64,000 bases of DNA from Amborella trichopoda (lineage: Eukaryota > Streptophyta > Magnoliopsida > Amborellales > Amborellaceae). This document shows positions 24,901 through 34,815 of this stretch, piece after piece. The stretch spans positions 2,698,890 through 2,762,889 of the forward strand of contig NW_006500355.1 of assembly GCF_000471905.2 (NCBI RefSeq), written 5' to 3'. Below the pieces are notes generated by a model that was not told the DNA's origin, did not search any database, and saw only the letters and a list, made by a program, of their open reading frames with translations. The first letter of the stretch is position 1. Each line of letters opens with the position of its first letter. The position numbers and the translations under genes were made by a program.

Positions 24901-27900
24901 ACCCCATACAATTAGTTTTGATTTTAGAGGTTTTCTATATTTTATGCATTTACTCCATGGGTGCTGTTGTTGAGGTTGTACATGCAGAATGGAAGGATGC
25001 ATGCGCAAATCTGAGAAGCATTCAGAACTTGAATTGATTCAACTTCACTAGAGCTGCTTTATGTTTATGTGCGTTATGATCATTGACTGGTTGATCTTCT
25101 ACTAAGTTATTTTGAAGTGACTAAATGAGCATGAACAAAGCTAATAATATACTATTGTGCAAGAAGTGAACTTGGTGAACCAGGCAACACCTAGACACCC
25201 ATGCCATATCGACTAAAAGCTGATATATTCCTTTTAGATATTTGTATGATTTGGCATGTTGTCCTTGTGGAGGAAGAAGAAGTTGGATAACCAATTTGGA
25301 AGGTCTTTGAGATGGCTAGTAAGATAGGTTTTTGTTATGCACGGTTGGTAGCTGATTGATGGCTATTTGATGATGTGGAACACGTGGAATAAACAAAGGG
25401 CAGATGGGGGGCGCTAATGGTTCTATTGTATTACTTAGAACGATGGGCTACCCATATCTCATGTCTAGTTTAATCACATTCACTTGTTCACTTTCCTTTG
25501 TGGGCATTGGACGAGAGTTGAATGAAGTTCTATTATGGCACAACTAGATCGCTTCTTTGTTTCTCTTGAATGGGGAAATAATTATCAAAGTTCACCAGGC
25601 AAGCCATCATGACTCGCGAGACAATTTTTCTCTGCCATTTTATGGGACATAAGGAATGACGTGTAGGTTTTTGACCGCATAGGTACCAGGAAGGTAGGGT
25701 GAAACAACTGAAAGCTGTGTTTAACTTCTGAGGTATATATTGAAACGACATTATCAAAAAATGCTACATTGAGATAAGCTGTAGATGTTGTAGGCAGGTG
25801 CAGGAGCGGAAGTGGGAGCAAGAGCTGGGGATTGTTGCTCGCTAGGAGGTCCCTAGGTTGGCAGTGCCTGTATCATAAATATTGAAAAATGGAGAATAAA
25901 ATGTTAATAGCATTCTAAATAATACTTGGATGCAAAATTAGTATATTAAAATATATTTATTATGCTTACAAATTAGCCTTGCTCAAATAAAATTTGAGAG
26001 TAATAACTTTTGTTTATTTACTTGAATCTTATCATATATGCACCCTCACAATTATATACTAGATATTTATTTGATCTTGCATTGTATATGTTCTGGTCAA
26101 ATCATATATAAGTCCTGCCATTTTCTTCACATAGCTTTGTTTTAATTAAAGAATAGAAATATAAAGCATGCGATAGACGAAGCAAATAATTATAGAAACA
26201 TAGAGATAGAAGAAGACAGAGAGATGGGAGAGAGATCATTCTCTCTCTTATAAACATTTTTCAAAAAGATAACCAATCATTTTCCCATATCCAATTGTGA
26301 CCTAAGTTGGACCTTCCATTCCCTACATTAATCACGATTTGGTAGCACTGTATTTAAAATTTTCTATTTGGATTGATGCATATTTAAGAATTTTTTTCCC
26401 TTTGAAAAGTTTATGGTACATGGATTTGAATAAATTATTTCTTTTTTTTTTCTTATTGATATGCATTTATTGCTTTCCTCTTTTGGATGGATATGAATTC
26501 GTTGTTTTTATCTGTTTGACATTCACTTATTGATTTTTTTTAATCGACATGCATTTATTTCGTATTTCCTTTAAAATTTTTAATAAAGAACATGGTTGTC
26601 TGACTTGTTGACCTGCCCCTATTGAAACAAGCTCGTGCTTTCGCCAACATGGGATCGCAGCTGGACTGCAATCCCACTGGGGGATCATGGGACATGTTCC
26701 TCGAGTGGATGATCACCCATATTAGGAGAATATCATAATGCAGTAAATAATGACGAGGCTGCCAGCTATAAGAGATTGGAAGATGCTGGTCTTTTATATG
26801 ATTGTGAATCTTCTATTGCAGCGTTGATTTTTCCATTCTTTTGAAGTGGACATGGCTTCTTTCCTAAAAGTAGGGAAGGTTCATGTTACTATCATAGGGT
26901 TCTCTCAGAGGCTTTATGGCTAGTTTCAATGGGCCACAACAACATGGACTTTGAAGAGCTCTTGAAGATAGAAAAGTGAACGTGGCAAACCCCACTGGTC
27001 TTTTCAGTTTATTTTACAAGGATAACAGGGTATTGTTGTGGGAAGATGTTGTGGATCTTTTGTCCTAGTTTTCTCTGGAGTCTATGTTGAACGGAGGAAT
27101 TTTACACTTGAAATCCTTGACACTGACTCGTGTGGATAAAATGGTCTAGTGCACAATCGATCCTAGATTTGATGAAGACATTGTTCCTTAGGTTAAAGAT
27201 TTGTGTTTTATCAACTAGCTGTTTCTAATTTATCCTTGTCAAAAAGAAGTGATGCAAATCATGCATGATGGAGCTCTTATGTAGCAGAGCCCAAGCATCA
27301 TTTAGGAATTTAAGGGCTTATAAGATGTTTGTGAAAAAGCCCTACCTCTTATGTTTTATTGGGGTTTCTTGGATTGTATGGTGTCCAATTTTATTGTGGA
27401 GAGGTTTTAACATCTCAAACTAATGCATTTTGCTTTGTAAGTTATTGTTAGGGGGTGATATTTGTTTAAGAGTTGGTTGAATTGTTGATGTTTACCGGGG
27501 ATGGGGCAAAATCGATGAAAATTTGGCTAAAACCTTGGGTTTGAAAAAGTAGGAGATCCTGTTGACTTGTATTTGGCTATAATGAATTGGAAGCCTTGGT
27601 GAGTGTTAGGGGTCATGAGGATGAAGGTTATTTGGAAGTTGGAAGCCCCAGTGTGTGACTAAGGTCCTACGGATAAGGTTTCAGGAGGTGTTTCAGCTGG
27701 GAATGTCATTCCAGCAAGTTTGATGTCGATTAAGCCCCAACCCTTGATAAATTAGGGGTGGCAATGGGCCAATCGGCCGAGTGACATGGCCTGATTTAGA
27801 TGGGGTTTGGCCACCTATATTAGGTTGCATCCCAGGCTCAGGCCTGAGAACTCGGGCTCAACTGCTGTTAGGGCTGAGCCCTGGACTGGCTCTTTGCACC

Positions 27901-30900
27901 TGACAGGCCATTATTACAACACACACACACATATTTAATGTCCACACATTTCTACCTATAAGTCTTTGCATCTCAAGTCCAAATCTGGTGTACCCTGCAC
28001 TACCAAAAAATAAATAAAGAGGTAAACTTCTAGTTTTAATCACTTCATTACTGCCACTTTGCCCCACTTTTGACCATAAAGTACCTTTTTCACTTGTAAA
28101 TAATATTTTTGAATAGCAGAGATGCAGATGTTGAGATGGATGAGCGGCAAAACAATAAAGGATAGAATTCGGAATAAAAATATATAACGGAACTTAGGTG
28201 TGGCTTCAAGAGGCAATAAGATGAGGGAAGTAGATTTTGGTTGGCTGGCCTGATACAGCATAGTTTAGAAGTGCGATTTGGTTCAAGTGGAAGGCTCTAA
28301 AAGGGCAAGGGGAAAGCTCAAAAGGACATGGATAGAAGTGGTGATAAAAGATATGGTAACTTTTACAGTTAACAGCATCAAAAAAAAAAAAAAGATATGG
28401 CGACTTTTGGTCTTATTGAGCGTATGACCCTTGATAGATAAGAATAAAGGAACATGATTCAGGTGGCTGACCCCAAATCATTGGGATAAGGTTTGGATGA
28501 TGATGATGGATGGATTGAGATTTGTACCATGGAGAACTTCTGGTAAAACACGATTTCTTTAGACCGATTTAGATTGATGAGTCAAAATCACTAATGGAAC
28601 TCCTTATTTTCTCCATTTTTAGCATCTTCAAATAAAGAAAATACTCACATCTGGATTGGCTCAATTATCTTTGGAAGTTTGGATGCATGGATCAAAAAGG
28701 CCACATGGGAGCCAAATTCACAAACAAAAATCAATTGGTTTTTCTCCATATATTCTTGTTCGTTTTAATTTTTTTTGGTCTCAGAACAATTGGGTAGAAC
28801 AGAACTCTGGTTTTGTAGTTTTACTATTCAACCAACATTGAAACCCCAAAGATCAACTATTATTTCTTAATGCTTAACGATCAAATGCTGGAGTGCCTCA
28901 ACATGGCACACACACCCCAGTTTCTGATTCCTTCCTCAAATCTGACAACCATAACTTCCTAGGTTCCCCAATTGTCTAATGTCTCCCTCAAATCGTATGT
29001 AACCCTAGATTCCCCATTATTCTGATTTTTCTCTCAGTCCTCACTTGCGAATCAATGAAACCTCTAGGCTGGAGTTGTGAATTCTGATCAATGTAGAATA
29101 CCTCTTAAATCAATGCTACTCTTCAAAGGCACAGGTCAGTTGCTCTGCTACATCAGATTGCTGTGATAAGGGATGGATGATCCCTTTGAGAACATTCAGT
29201 GGAGAGGGAGTCAAGGATTATACTCTTTCTACTGAAGGACATGGAAAAAAATATCGGAAGCAGAAAAGAGAGAAAAAAAGGGCAAGAAATGGTTAAGGTC
29301 TGGAAAGATTTATAAGCTAGTTTAGTTTATTATATGCTGCACTCACTGCTCAAAAAAATCTAGGGGGCTCATATGAGTAATATACTTTTTAAACTGAATT
29401 GGTTTGTAGAAATGAGATCGAGTCTGAATTTACCCTTATAACAATAAGGGACTAGAAAGACACAAATTCGAGCTTGCCAATTTTTCGAGGGGAAATTTTT
29501 TAGAATTAATAAGCCTCACCCAGTCTGAAGCACCTCCTGGGCCAGGCTACACCAAATCCAGGATCTGCAGTTTGGCAAAGGAATGGTGTCAGGCCTTCCT
29601 CAGCCTGTGTGAGGCTCGGTCCTAGCGTCTAGGCTCTTGGTCCATGCTCAGGCCAACTCTAGCCTGTTGGGTTGTCACCCCTATTAATTAAAGAAACTTT
29701 TTGATAGGGCTGCAGCCCTATGAAAATAAGTAAAGTCTCACCTCAAAGCTCATTGAAAATTGTGGTTCTGACATTGGAAAACCTTCAAATCGATCATCTC
29801 GGCCTTGACCATTATGGTTGTGAAAAAAAATTACGATTTTAAGCCCTAAAAATAGTGTATATTGTAACACATTATCTAGACTGTCCATTTCGCCCTAAAA
29901 AATAAGCGTTCATGATCCGCAAGATCTGTGTACCATTTTTTGAGCATCAAATTTCATAGTTGGTGTTGGAAATTGATTTTAGAGCCATCATGGTGATTTT
30001 CAATGTCCAAAGTACTCTTCGGATGAGGACTTGAGGTGAGTCTTTACTTCTTTTCATAAAGCCTGGGCCTTATAGAAATTGTTTCCTTAATTAAATGTGC
30101 AGAAGCTTTTTCGTTTGTTCGCCTGTGCGCTTTATGCATGTTTAAGGAAGAACCTGCACATAGGAATGGGGCTGGGGTCGTGGTAGTAGCATCCCCACAC
30201 CTAGTCACCACATTATGGTTTCCATTTCTACCAATAAACCAGCCCCTTCAAAATCTAATTCCTAATCTACTTAAACAAACGAGTAGGGGCCTGTCTTTCC
30301 CACTGAATTACCCAAAAAAAAAGAAGAAGAAACTGCAGATCATTTGAGTTGGTTATTTTTTGTGGCTTTGTGTGTCAGCTTGGGTGCTTAAATACATTTT
30401 TATGGTTATTTTTTGTGGCTTTGTGTGTGTTAGCTTGGGTGCTTAAATACATTTTTATGTACATGGGTTCTTATTGGTATACATGCTCACAGTTTTGCGC
30501 ATGTATATGTTTAATTTATGGGTGCAGTTTGCATACGGATGCATCCGTNNNNNNNNNNNNNNNNNNNNNNNNNNNNNNNNNNNNNNNNNNNNNNNNNNNN
30601 NNNNNNNNNNNNNNNNNNNNNNNNNNNNNNNNNNNNNNNNNNNNNNNNNNNNNNNNNNNNNNNNNNNNNNNNNNNNNNNNNNNNNNNNNNNNNNNNNNNN
30701 NNNNNNNNNNNNNNNNNNNNNNNNNNNNNNNNNNNNNNNNNNNNNNNNNNNNNNNNNNNNNNNNNNNNNNNNNNNNNNNNNNNNNNNNNNNNNNNNNNNN
30801 NNNNNNNNNNNNNNNNNNNNNNNNNNNNNNNNNNNNNNNNNNNNNNNNNNNNNNNNNNNNNNNNNNNNNNNNNNNNNNNNNNNNNNNNNNNNNNNNNNNN

Positions 30901-32307
30901 NNNNNNNNNNNNNNNNNNNNNNNNNNNNNNNNNNNNNNNNNNNNNNNNNNNNNNNNNNNNNNNNNNNNNNNNNNNNNNNNNNNNNNNNNNNNNNNNNNNN
31001 NNNNNNNNNNNNNNNNNNNNNNNNNNNNNNNNNNNNNNNNNNNNNNNNNNNNNNNNNNNNNNNNNNAAGTAGATCTATAAACATATGAAAATCTTGAAAA
31101 TGGACGGTGTAGATAATATGTTGTAAAATGCACTATTTCTGAGACTTAAAATATTTTTATTTTTCATGGTCATACATCTCGATGTCGAGATGATCAATCA
31201 AAGTGTTTTTCAACATTAAAACAAACTTTTTCGATGGATTTTTTAGGTGCATCCGTAGCTGTAGAGGTAAGGTTGCAACCTTATATAAACTTTTTCCTTA
31301 ATTTATTGGGGCTTTTGTGTGTGTGAATGCATATCAGTGTAAAATATTTTATGGGAATGTGTACAATGAGACCATTTACCTTCGGTACGAGGAGGTTACA
31401 ATTACTTATAACCATCCAATGTGAAATCTGATAGCTTGAGTGTCACAAAGTTCGAGAAAATTTCTTTCGAAGTTTGAGCTTAGTCAATGGAATAAATGCC
31501 GCCACCCAATTTTTCATCCAATAGTCAAAATTAGTTGTGATCACCTTGTACCAAAGATAAATGGTTTCATTGTATACTTTTCCGTATTTTATTGCAATAA
31601 CACCCGAGGTTTGTCCCAGTTGAAATTAGTGTACATGGGTTAACTTATCTGTGCACATGTAAGTTGCAAGAATGTTTATTTTAACTTTTTCCTGTCGCAT
31701 GTGAAGTTAAAGCTTTATCAGATTATCATTGTTTCAGTAGTCCAACAGTAAGACTGGATCTTGGGACTGTTGCGATCATCAACACCCTAGTCATCAAGCC
31801 TAGCCTGAACCCTGCATGTCACATTATCTTTTGGGAAATTTCTGTTGTTAGTGTAAGTAAAGAAACGGATGATGCTGTGAAATTAGATAATGTGACAAAT
31901 GTGATAGTTGCAGTTGATCATTTTAACTATTAGAGGATATGGGAACAGGAGTGGTTGCAAATTTGTAAGAACATATGAAAGAAGACTTCCCACATTGTTT
32001 CTCTTCCACAAGAATATTTCATGTGCTTTTCTGTGGTATATTCTGCAGAATATTCGCCTCACAGCTACTTTTGCAGCATTCAAGGAGGAGGTCTTTGGAG
32101 TCTAGTTCTTCTGATTCATCTTCAGAATCCTCAAGCAGTAGTGAGGATGAGAGAGAAGTCAGGAGAGAGAAGTACAGGTCCAAGAGATCGAGGAGGGACA
32201 AGAAGCACAAGTCGAGAAGAAAGCATTCAAGTAGTGAGAGCGCGGAGGAGGATGGTCCTTTGCCCCTCTCGAGATTTTTCGGTAGTGCCAAGGAACGAGT
32301 CCTCTGA
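15994..32307 (+). CDS. FAM133-like Lys/Ser/Arg-rich nuclear-type protein, 202 aa, five exons
   Basis: Exons 15994-16080, 18466-18567, 24395-24536, 24642-24688 and 32077-32307 (stop TGA). All four introns are GT-AG and phases join without a break. Residues 1-29 (MGKNQAYKAMQRARMGS, EEVEDGM) and 30-63 (DGSFHSPEWHAARLASL, then TITWEEFKRKQK) are the conserved plant core. Residues 64-110 are charged and helical (ELEADKDRMMKEYRAQLDAER). The tail has an RS/KS-rich segment, an acidic SSSDSSSES/SEDE run and a conserved ending GPLPLSRFFG. A WEEFK-plus-basic/serine layout resembles FAM133 proteins, whose role is unclear; the basic RS-like tail suggests a nuclear, RNA-linked role (inference). The ATG is chosen because the N-terminal motif is the strongest part. 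Introns are 2.4, 5.8, 0.1 and 7.4 kb and packed with transposons, one with an assembly gap. Confidence 0.87.
16081..18465 (+). other. Intron 1 of the FAM133-like gene
   Basis: GT donor at 16081 after GGAATG and AG acceptor at 18465 before ATGGATGG. About 2.4 kb of unique-looking AT-rich DNA. No element ends or other gene recognised. Confidence 0.75.
18741..19757. mobile_element. Tourist/PIF-like non-autonomous element in intron 2
   Basis: The left end GGGCACTTTTGGTAGGTATG and the reverse complement of the right end, GGGTTGTTTGGTACGCATG, form inverted repeats of the GGG-N4-TTTGGTA class typical of PIF/Harbinger MITEs. Flanking triplets are CTA (18738-18740) and TTA (19758-19760), a plausibly mutated 3-bp duplication. 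Length about 1.0 kb, no coding capacity. Most of its interior is the minisatellite at 19030-19600. Confidence 0.6.
19030..19600 (+). repeat. About 30-bp minisatellite, some 18-20 degenerate units
   Basis: Reiterated AGAGAGAAACTATCTCAAA plus ATTTT(T)(A) units with variable spacers run across almost 600 bp. Copies differ by substitutions (ATATCAAA, TATCTTAAA) and short indels, showing repeated slippage or unequal exchange inside the element. Confidence 0.85.
19761..21936 (+). other. Middle part of FAM133-like intron 2, nothing recognised
   Basis: About 2.2 kb of ordinary intron sequence with scattered stops in all frames. No transposon ends, RNA genes or conserved coding segments found. Confidence 0.5.
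21947..22468. mobile_element. Mutator-type foldback element (522 bp) in intron 2
   Basis: Arms of roughly 240 bp are inverted complements. Left GGGAATTATCAGAAATATACC matches right-end reverse complement GGGAAATTAACAGAAATATACC, continuing through 'AACTTTCATAAA' and 'GTCCACAC' to the centre near 22210. Direct flanks TATATTATTG (21937-21946) and TATATTATGG (22469-22478) give a 9-10 bp target duplication, the Mutator hallmark. The interior is built from many short GTACCGTAATG / CATTACGATACTTTAA motifs in both orientations, so each arm is itself repetitive. Confidence 0.75.
22480..23060 (+). other. Coding-like but broken tract, family not recognised
   Basis: Plus-strand frames between about 22740 and 22905 read without stops (FEIEEFSTLMRTQA, ELIGRFDLEVAQMLL, FKVFLYGPSGD), then stop. 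The style recalls transposon-borne plant domains placed upstream of mobile-type genes, but no diagnostic motif lets me name one. Probably a captured or degraded transposon fragment in intron 2. Confidence 0.25.
23061..24394 (+). other. 3' part of FAM133-like intron 2
   Basis: Ends at the AG before 24395. Contains a locally GC-richer block (23575-23790) whose antisense frame has no recognised domain. Nothing else supported. Confidence 0.5.
24689..27753 (+). other. First part of FAM133-like intron 4
   Basis: Donor GTTTCT at 24689 after exon 4. AT-rich to about 26590. Then 26590-27720 has short coding-like stretches (e.g. VNVANPTGLFSLFYKDNRVLLWEDVVDLL around 26980-27065, cut by stops) of unknown origin, probably degraded transposon coding sequence. 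Confidence 0.4.
27754..29682. mobile_element. Non-autonomous hAT-like element, about 1.9 kb
   Basis: Left end AGGGGTGGCAATGGGCC and right-end reverse complement AGGGGTGACAACCC share the AGGGGTG(G/A)CAA terminus common in plant hAT elements. Subterminal regions at both ends are rich in GGCCTGAG, CTCGGGCT and AGGCT repeats (27770-27905 and 29520-29680). No clear 8-bp duplication survives. An RTE LINE tail lies inside. Confidence 0.5.
28130..28512 (+). pseudogene. RTE-clade LINE, 5'-truncated 3' end
   Basis: Broken frames match the last part of plant RTE-type ORF2: MSGKTIKDRIRN, NLGVASRGNKMRE, VEGSKRARGKLKRTWIEVV, KDM and VADPKSLG. Then comes the characteristic GATGATGATGATGG simple-repeat tail in place of poly(A). 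An A-rich insertion near 28380 and several stops kill it. It sits inside the hAT-like element 27754-29682. Confidence 0.65.
29693..30086 (+). mobile_element. 390-bp MITE family copy with perfect 9-bp TSD
   Basis: 394 bp flanked by TTAATTAAA on both sides (29684-29692 and 30087-30095). Terminal inverted repeats are about 50 bp long. The left has AGGGCTGCAGCCCT then ATGAAAATAAGTAAAG and CTCACCTCAA; the right-end reverse complement has AAGGCCCAGGCTT then ATGAAAAGAAGTAAAG and CTCACCTCAA. The 9-bp duplication points to Mutator-type transposition. It belongs to a subgroup distinct from the copies with TTGCAA palindromes. Confidence 0.8.
30350..30460 (+). repeat. Tandem duplication, 53-55 bp unit
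   Basis: GTTATTTTTTGTGGCTTTG followed by AGCTTGGGTGCTTAAATAC occurs twice back to back; the second copy has two extra bases (TGTGTGTT against TGTGTC). Confidence 0.85.
30520..31297 (-). mobile_element. 390-bp MITE copy interrupted by the assembly gap
   Basis: Flanked by a perfect 9-bp duplication TTAATTTAT (30511-30519 and 31298-31306). The left 29 bases (30520-30548) and right 231 bases (31067-31297) match the intact copy at 39635-40026 piece for piece, with identical lengths on both sides of the gap. The missing middle should therefore be about 132 bp. Confidence 0.8.
30549..31066. other. Assembly gap (518 N)
   Basis: Run of N inside intron 4 of the FAM133-like gene and inside a MITE. Long frames that appear to cross it are artefacts of untranslated N codons. 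Confidence 1.
31307..32076 (+). other. End of FAM133-like intron 4, with dispersed repeat
   Basis: 31405-31640 is the second copy of the unidentified repeat found at 2585-2825. The rest is plain intron up to the TTTGCAG acceptor at 32070-32076. Confidence 0.5.
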
Positions 32308-33055
32308 GCACCTCTGTATTTTTTTTCTTCTAGATGGATATGGCTCTTCATGACATATTTGGGTTTGGCTTTGAGGTTTTCATATGATCTTCATGAGACA
32401 GTGTATGCCTACCTGCGCGTTATTTCCCTCTCTAACTTGGTTGGTTAATAGCCTCATCCCAAGATTGTGAATTTTCTTAAAGAGCGATGGGTGCACGAGG
32501 AAATGGAAATGGTCTACCGATCCAAAAAGATGGGATTTCTCGTGTTTCATTTTGTTTAACAAGGCATTGTACATTCGGATGGGTTTTGTGGTCACCAGTG
32601 GTTGGTGTTTCGTGTCTAGGTTTTTTGTTCCTAAAGTTCAGGGGTGTTTATTATATGAGCTCTCTCTCTCTCTCACCGAATAGCGGGCTCGAATGGGGGG
32701 GACTGTATGCTTGCCGGAGCAATAATCTTCGGGTGATTTTTTTTTTTTTTGTGTTTATCTACAAATTATGCGATTGTGGTTAGATGGTTTGGACTTTGGA
32801 GTGAACTGACAACTTCAACTTTATTAAATAGGTACAAATTATAGCTTAGATAAGAAAATGTGGCACACTGTTTCTGACTCACTCTAAGCTATTTGATCAA
32901 AGGTCATGTTGGTTTAAAAAAGTACTTAGGTAGGCAAATAGATTTTAACCTCTGTTTGAAAATCAATTTATAGCCATGAGAAGAAAATTCCTATATAGTC
33001 GTGGCGTTGCTACTATTCAATTGCACAATTCTAGGAATATAACCATGCATATTGG
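32308..33055 (+). other. 3' flank of the FAM133-like gene
   Basis: T-rich sequence following the stop, probably the 3' untranslated region, with a CTCTCTCT run at 32660. No gene recognised. Confidence 0.5.
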
Positions 33056-33058
33056 CGG

Positions 33059-33455
33059 GGGAAAAATTTATATAGAGCCGAGGCTCTAAACCATCAAATT
33101 AGATCCTACTTCAAACTTCAAAAATTTCACTGCAAGAGGTTGTTTTGATGCCCAAATAACCTCAAATTGATCATCTTGATATCATGATGCATGGATATGA
33201 TAAAAAAATGGATTTCAAGTTTTGAAAATAGCGTATTTTGAAACGTATTTTTGGAATGTCAATTTTCAATATTTTTAAAGATTTTTCGATCTGTACTATT
33301 TTTGAAGCTTTGAATTTTATAAATTAAGATAAAAATATATTTTAAGGCTATCAAAAAGATTTCTAGTATTAAAATTGTATTTTTCGATACTATTTGAAAG
33401 TAGGCTCTAATTTGATTGTTTAGAGCTTAAGCTCTATATAAATTGCATCCGGCTA
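33059..33455 (+). mobile_element. 390-bp MITE family copy (GAGCC/GGCTC subgroup)
   Basis: Terminal inverted repeats of about 40 bp. Left TTTATATAGAGCCGAGGCTC then TAAACCATCAAATTAGA; right-end reverse complement TTTATATAGAGCTTAAGCTC then TAAACAATCAAATTAGAGCC. The outer repeats each contain a small palindrome. The interior shares GATCATCTTGATATCA and the 'GAAAATAGCGTATTTTG' block with other copies. The flanks TATTGGCGG and TATTGGCAA may be a mutated 9-bp duplication. Confidence 0.65.
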
Positions 33456-33599
33456 TTGGCAAAATACCACTGATGGTTGGACTAATTATTCACTTAAAAG
33501 ATGTGTCCAATCGTTGGATGGCAATGCAGATTTAGTGCATATTAGTTTCAAATAGTCATCTGGAAAGTATAAAATAAAAATTAAAAAGTGTATTATAGG

Positions 33600-33790
33600 T
33601 GGGGATTTAACAAAGGGTGATCTAAGCAATCAAATTAGAACCTACCTTCCAATAGTGTCAAGAAATATGATTTCAATATTAGAAAGTTTTGTGATAGCTT
33701 TAAATTATATTTTTATTTCTAGTTATAAAATTTAAAGTTTAAAAAATAGTGTAGATCGAACGGATCTATATATATATATATATATATTTC
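33600..33790 (-). mobile_element. Truncated 390-bp MITE copy ending in (TA)n
   Basis: AGCAATCAAATTAGAACCTA then AATATTAGAAAG, TTTTGTGATAGCTTTAAAT and AAAATAGTGTAGATCGAACG follow the reverse order of the family, then run into a TATATATA microsatellite (33769-33788). The other half is missing. Confidence 0.5.
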
Positions 33791-34690
33791 CGAGAGGAGG
33801 TTTTACGGTCTAAGACCCATACATCCCAAAAATGGTTCGATCCAAATTGATTTCCATCCATACTAAAAATCTAGGTCAGAAATTGTTAGGTTTTAAAACA
33901 CTAATTTTATCAATTATAATTAAATAAAAAAAAGAAAAAGCCTTTCTTCCCCCCGACCGCAAAATCTTCAGTATTGTTATAGGTTACCCTGGCAATATAA
34001 GAGCATCTATTTTCAAGACTGCTCGTAAGGCCCAGTAAATATGAGACTCTCATATGTCTTCTAGGACATCCAAACAGGACCTTAACCTCTTCCATTGCCT
34101 TTTCCATATCCATTCGTTCTTCAAAAATGATCAACAAGTAAATATATTTCAAAGGCAATTCATGGTGTGCATGAATTGAATAATATCCTTAATTCGTAAT
34201 CTTTTCGAATTGTTCTATTATGATGTGGAAAATATTGGGTGAGTCAGCTAACTTATGAATCACCGGGGGAATTTAGAACATAAAACACACCCTGAATGAC
34301 TACAATTCTTTTTTGATCTTTATGGTACCAAAAATCGCCTAAGATCGATGAATTCAAAACTCCAAAAACAACAAACATCTGATCCATTTGAAGTACTAGA
34401 TTGAATGGTCCAAAAAATATGTACAAAATAAACCATTTTTAAGGATCAAGATCCAATTTTCTTTAATATCCGTGATCCTGATGGTCTAGATGATAGACTG
34501 GATCCAAGATGGATACTGGGATAATGGACTTACAACAGGTGCTGTGTTCCCAATGTACCTAAACCCTATTTTTCCAATATTACCTTGAGGCTCTCTCTCT
34601 CTCTCTCTTTCTCTATCTCTCTCTCTCTCAATGTAGTCCTTAGTATATCAAGCATTTGCATGGGCTAGGCTAGTTTTAATACTCGAATTT
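33791..34690. other. Intergenic DNA with a CT microsatellite
   Basis: No gene recognised. A (CT)n tract with interruptions is at 34590-34630. Confidence 0.5.
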
Positions 34691-34694
34691 CTTT

Positions 34695-34815
34695 ATGATA
34701 TTCAAATAGTCGTTATCATCATAACCTTTTCACAATTAATTGGGATTGGCTACACGAATCTTGGTTCATCATTCTGTTCTATTAAGAGTCATACTTCAGT
34801 GAGAAAAATAGTGAC
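34695..34815 (-). pseudogene. RTE-clade LINE 3' end fragment
   Basis: On the reverse strand, GTGTAGCCAATCCCAATTAATTG followed by AAAAGGTTATGATGATAACG matches the RTE terminus seen at 28470-28512 (GACCCCAAATCATTGGG, AAGGTTTGGATGATGATG). Only about 120 bp is recognisable. Confidence 0.45.

Noticed and set aside
30349..31133. Several 180-240 codon frames on both strands
   Set aside because: They exist only because the 518-N gap has no stop codons. The flanking residues have no domain, and the gap lies inside a MITE.
32019..32353. Three overlapping 110-codon frames around the FAM133-like last exon
   Set aside because: Only the frame from 32077 to 32307, joined to exon 4 in phase, gives the conserved tail ending LSRFFG. 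The other two are shadows of its repetitive Ser/Arg codons, and the N-terminal part of the third is intron.
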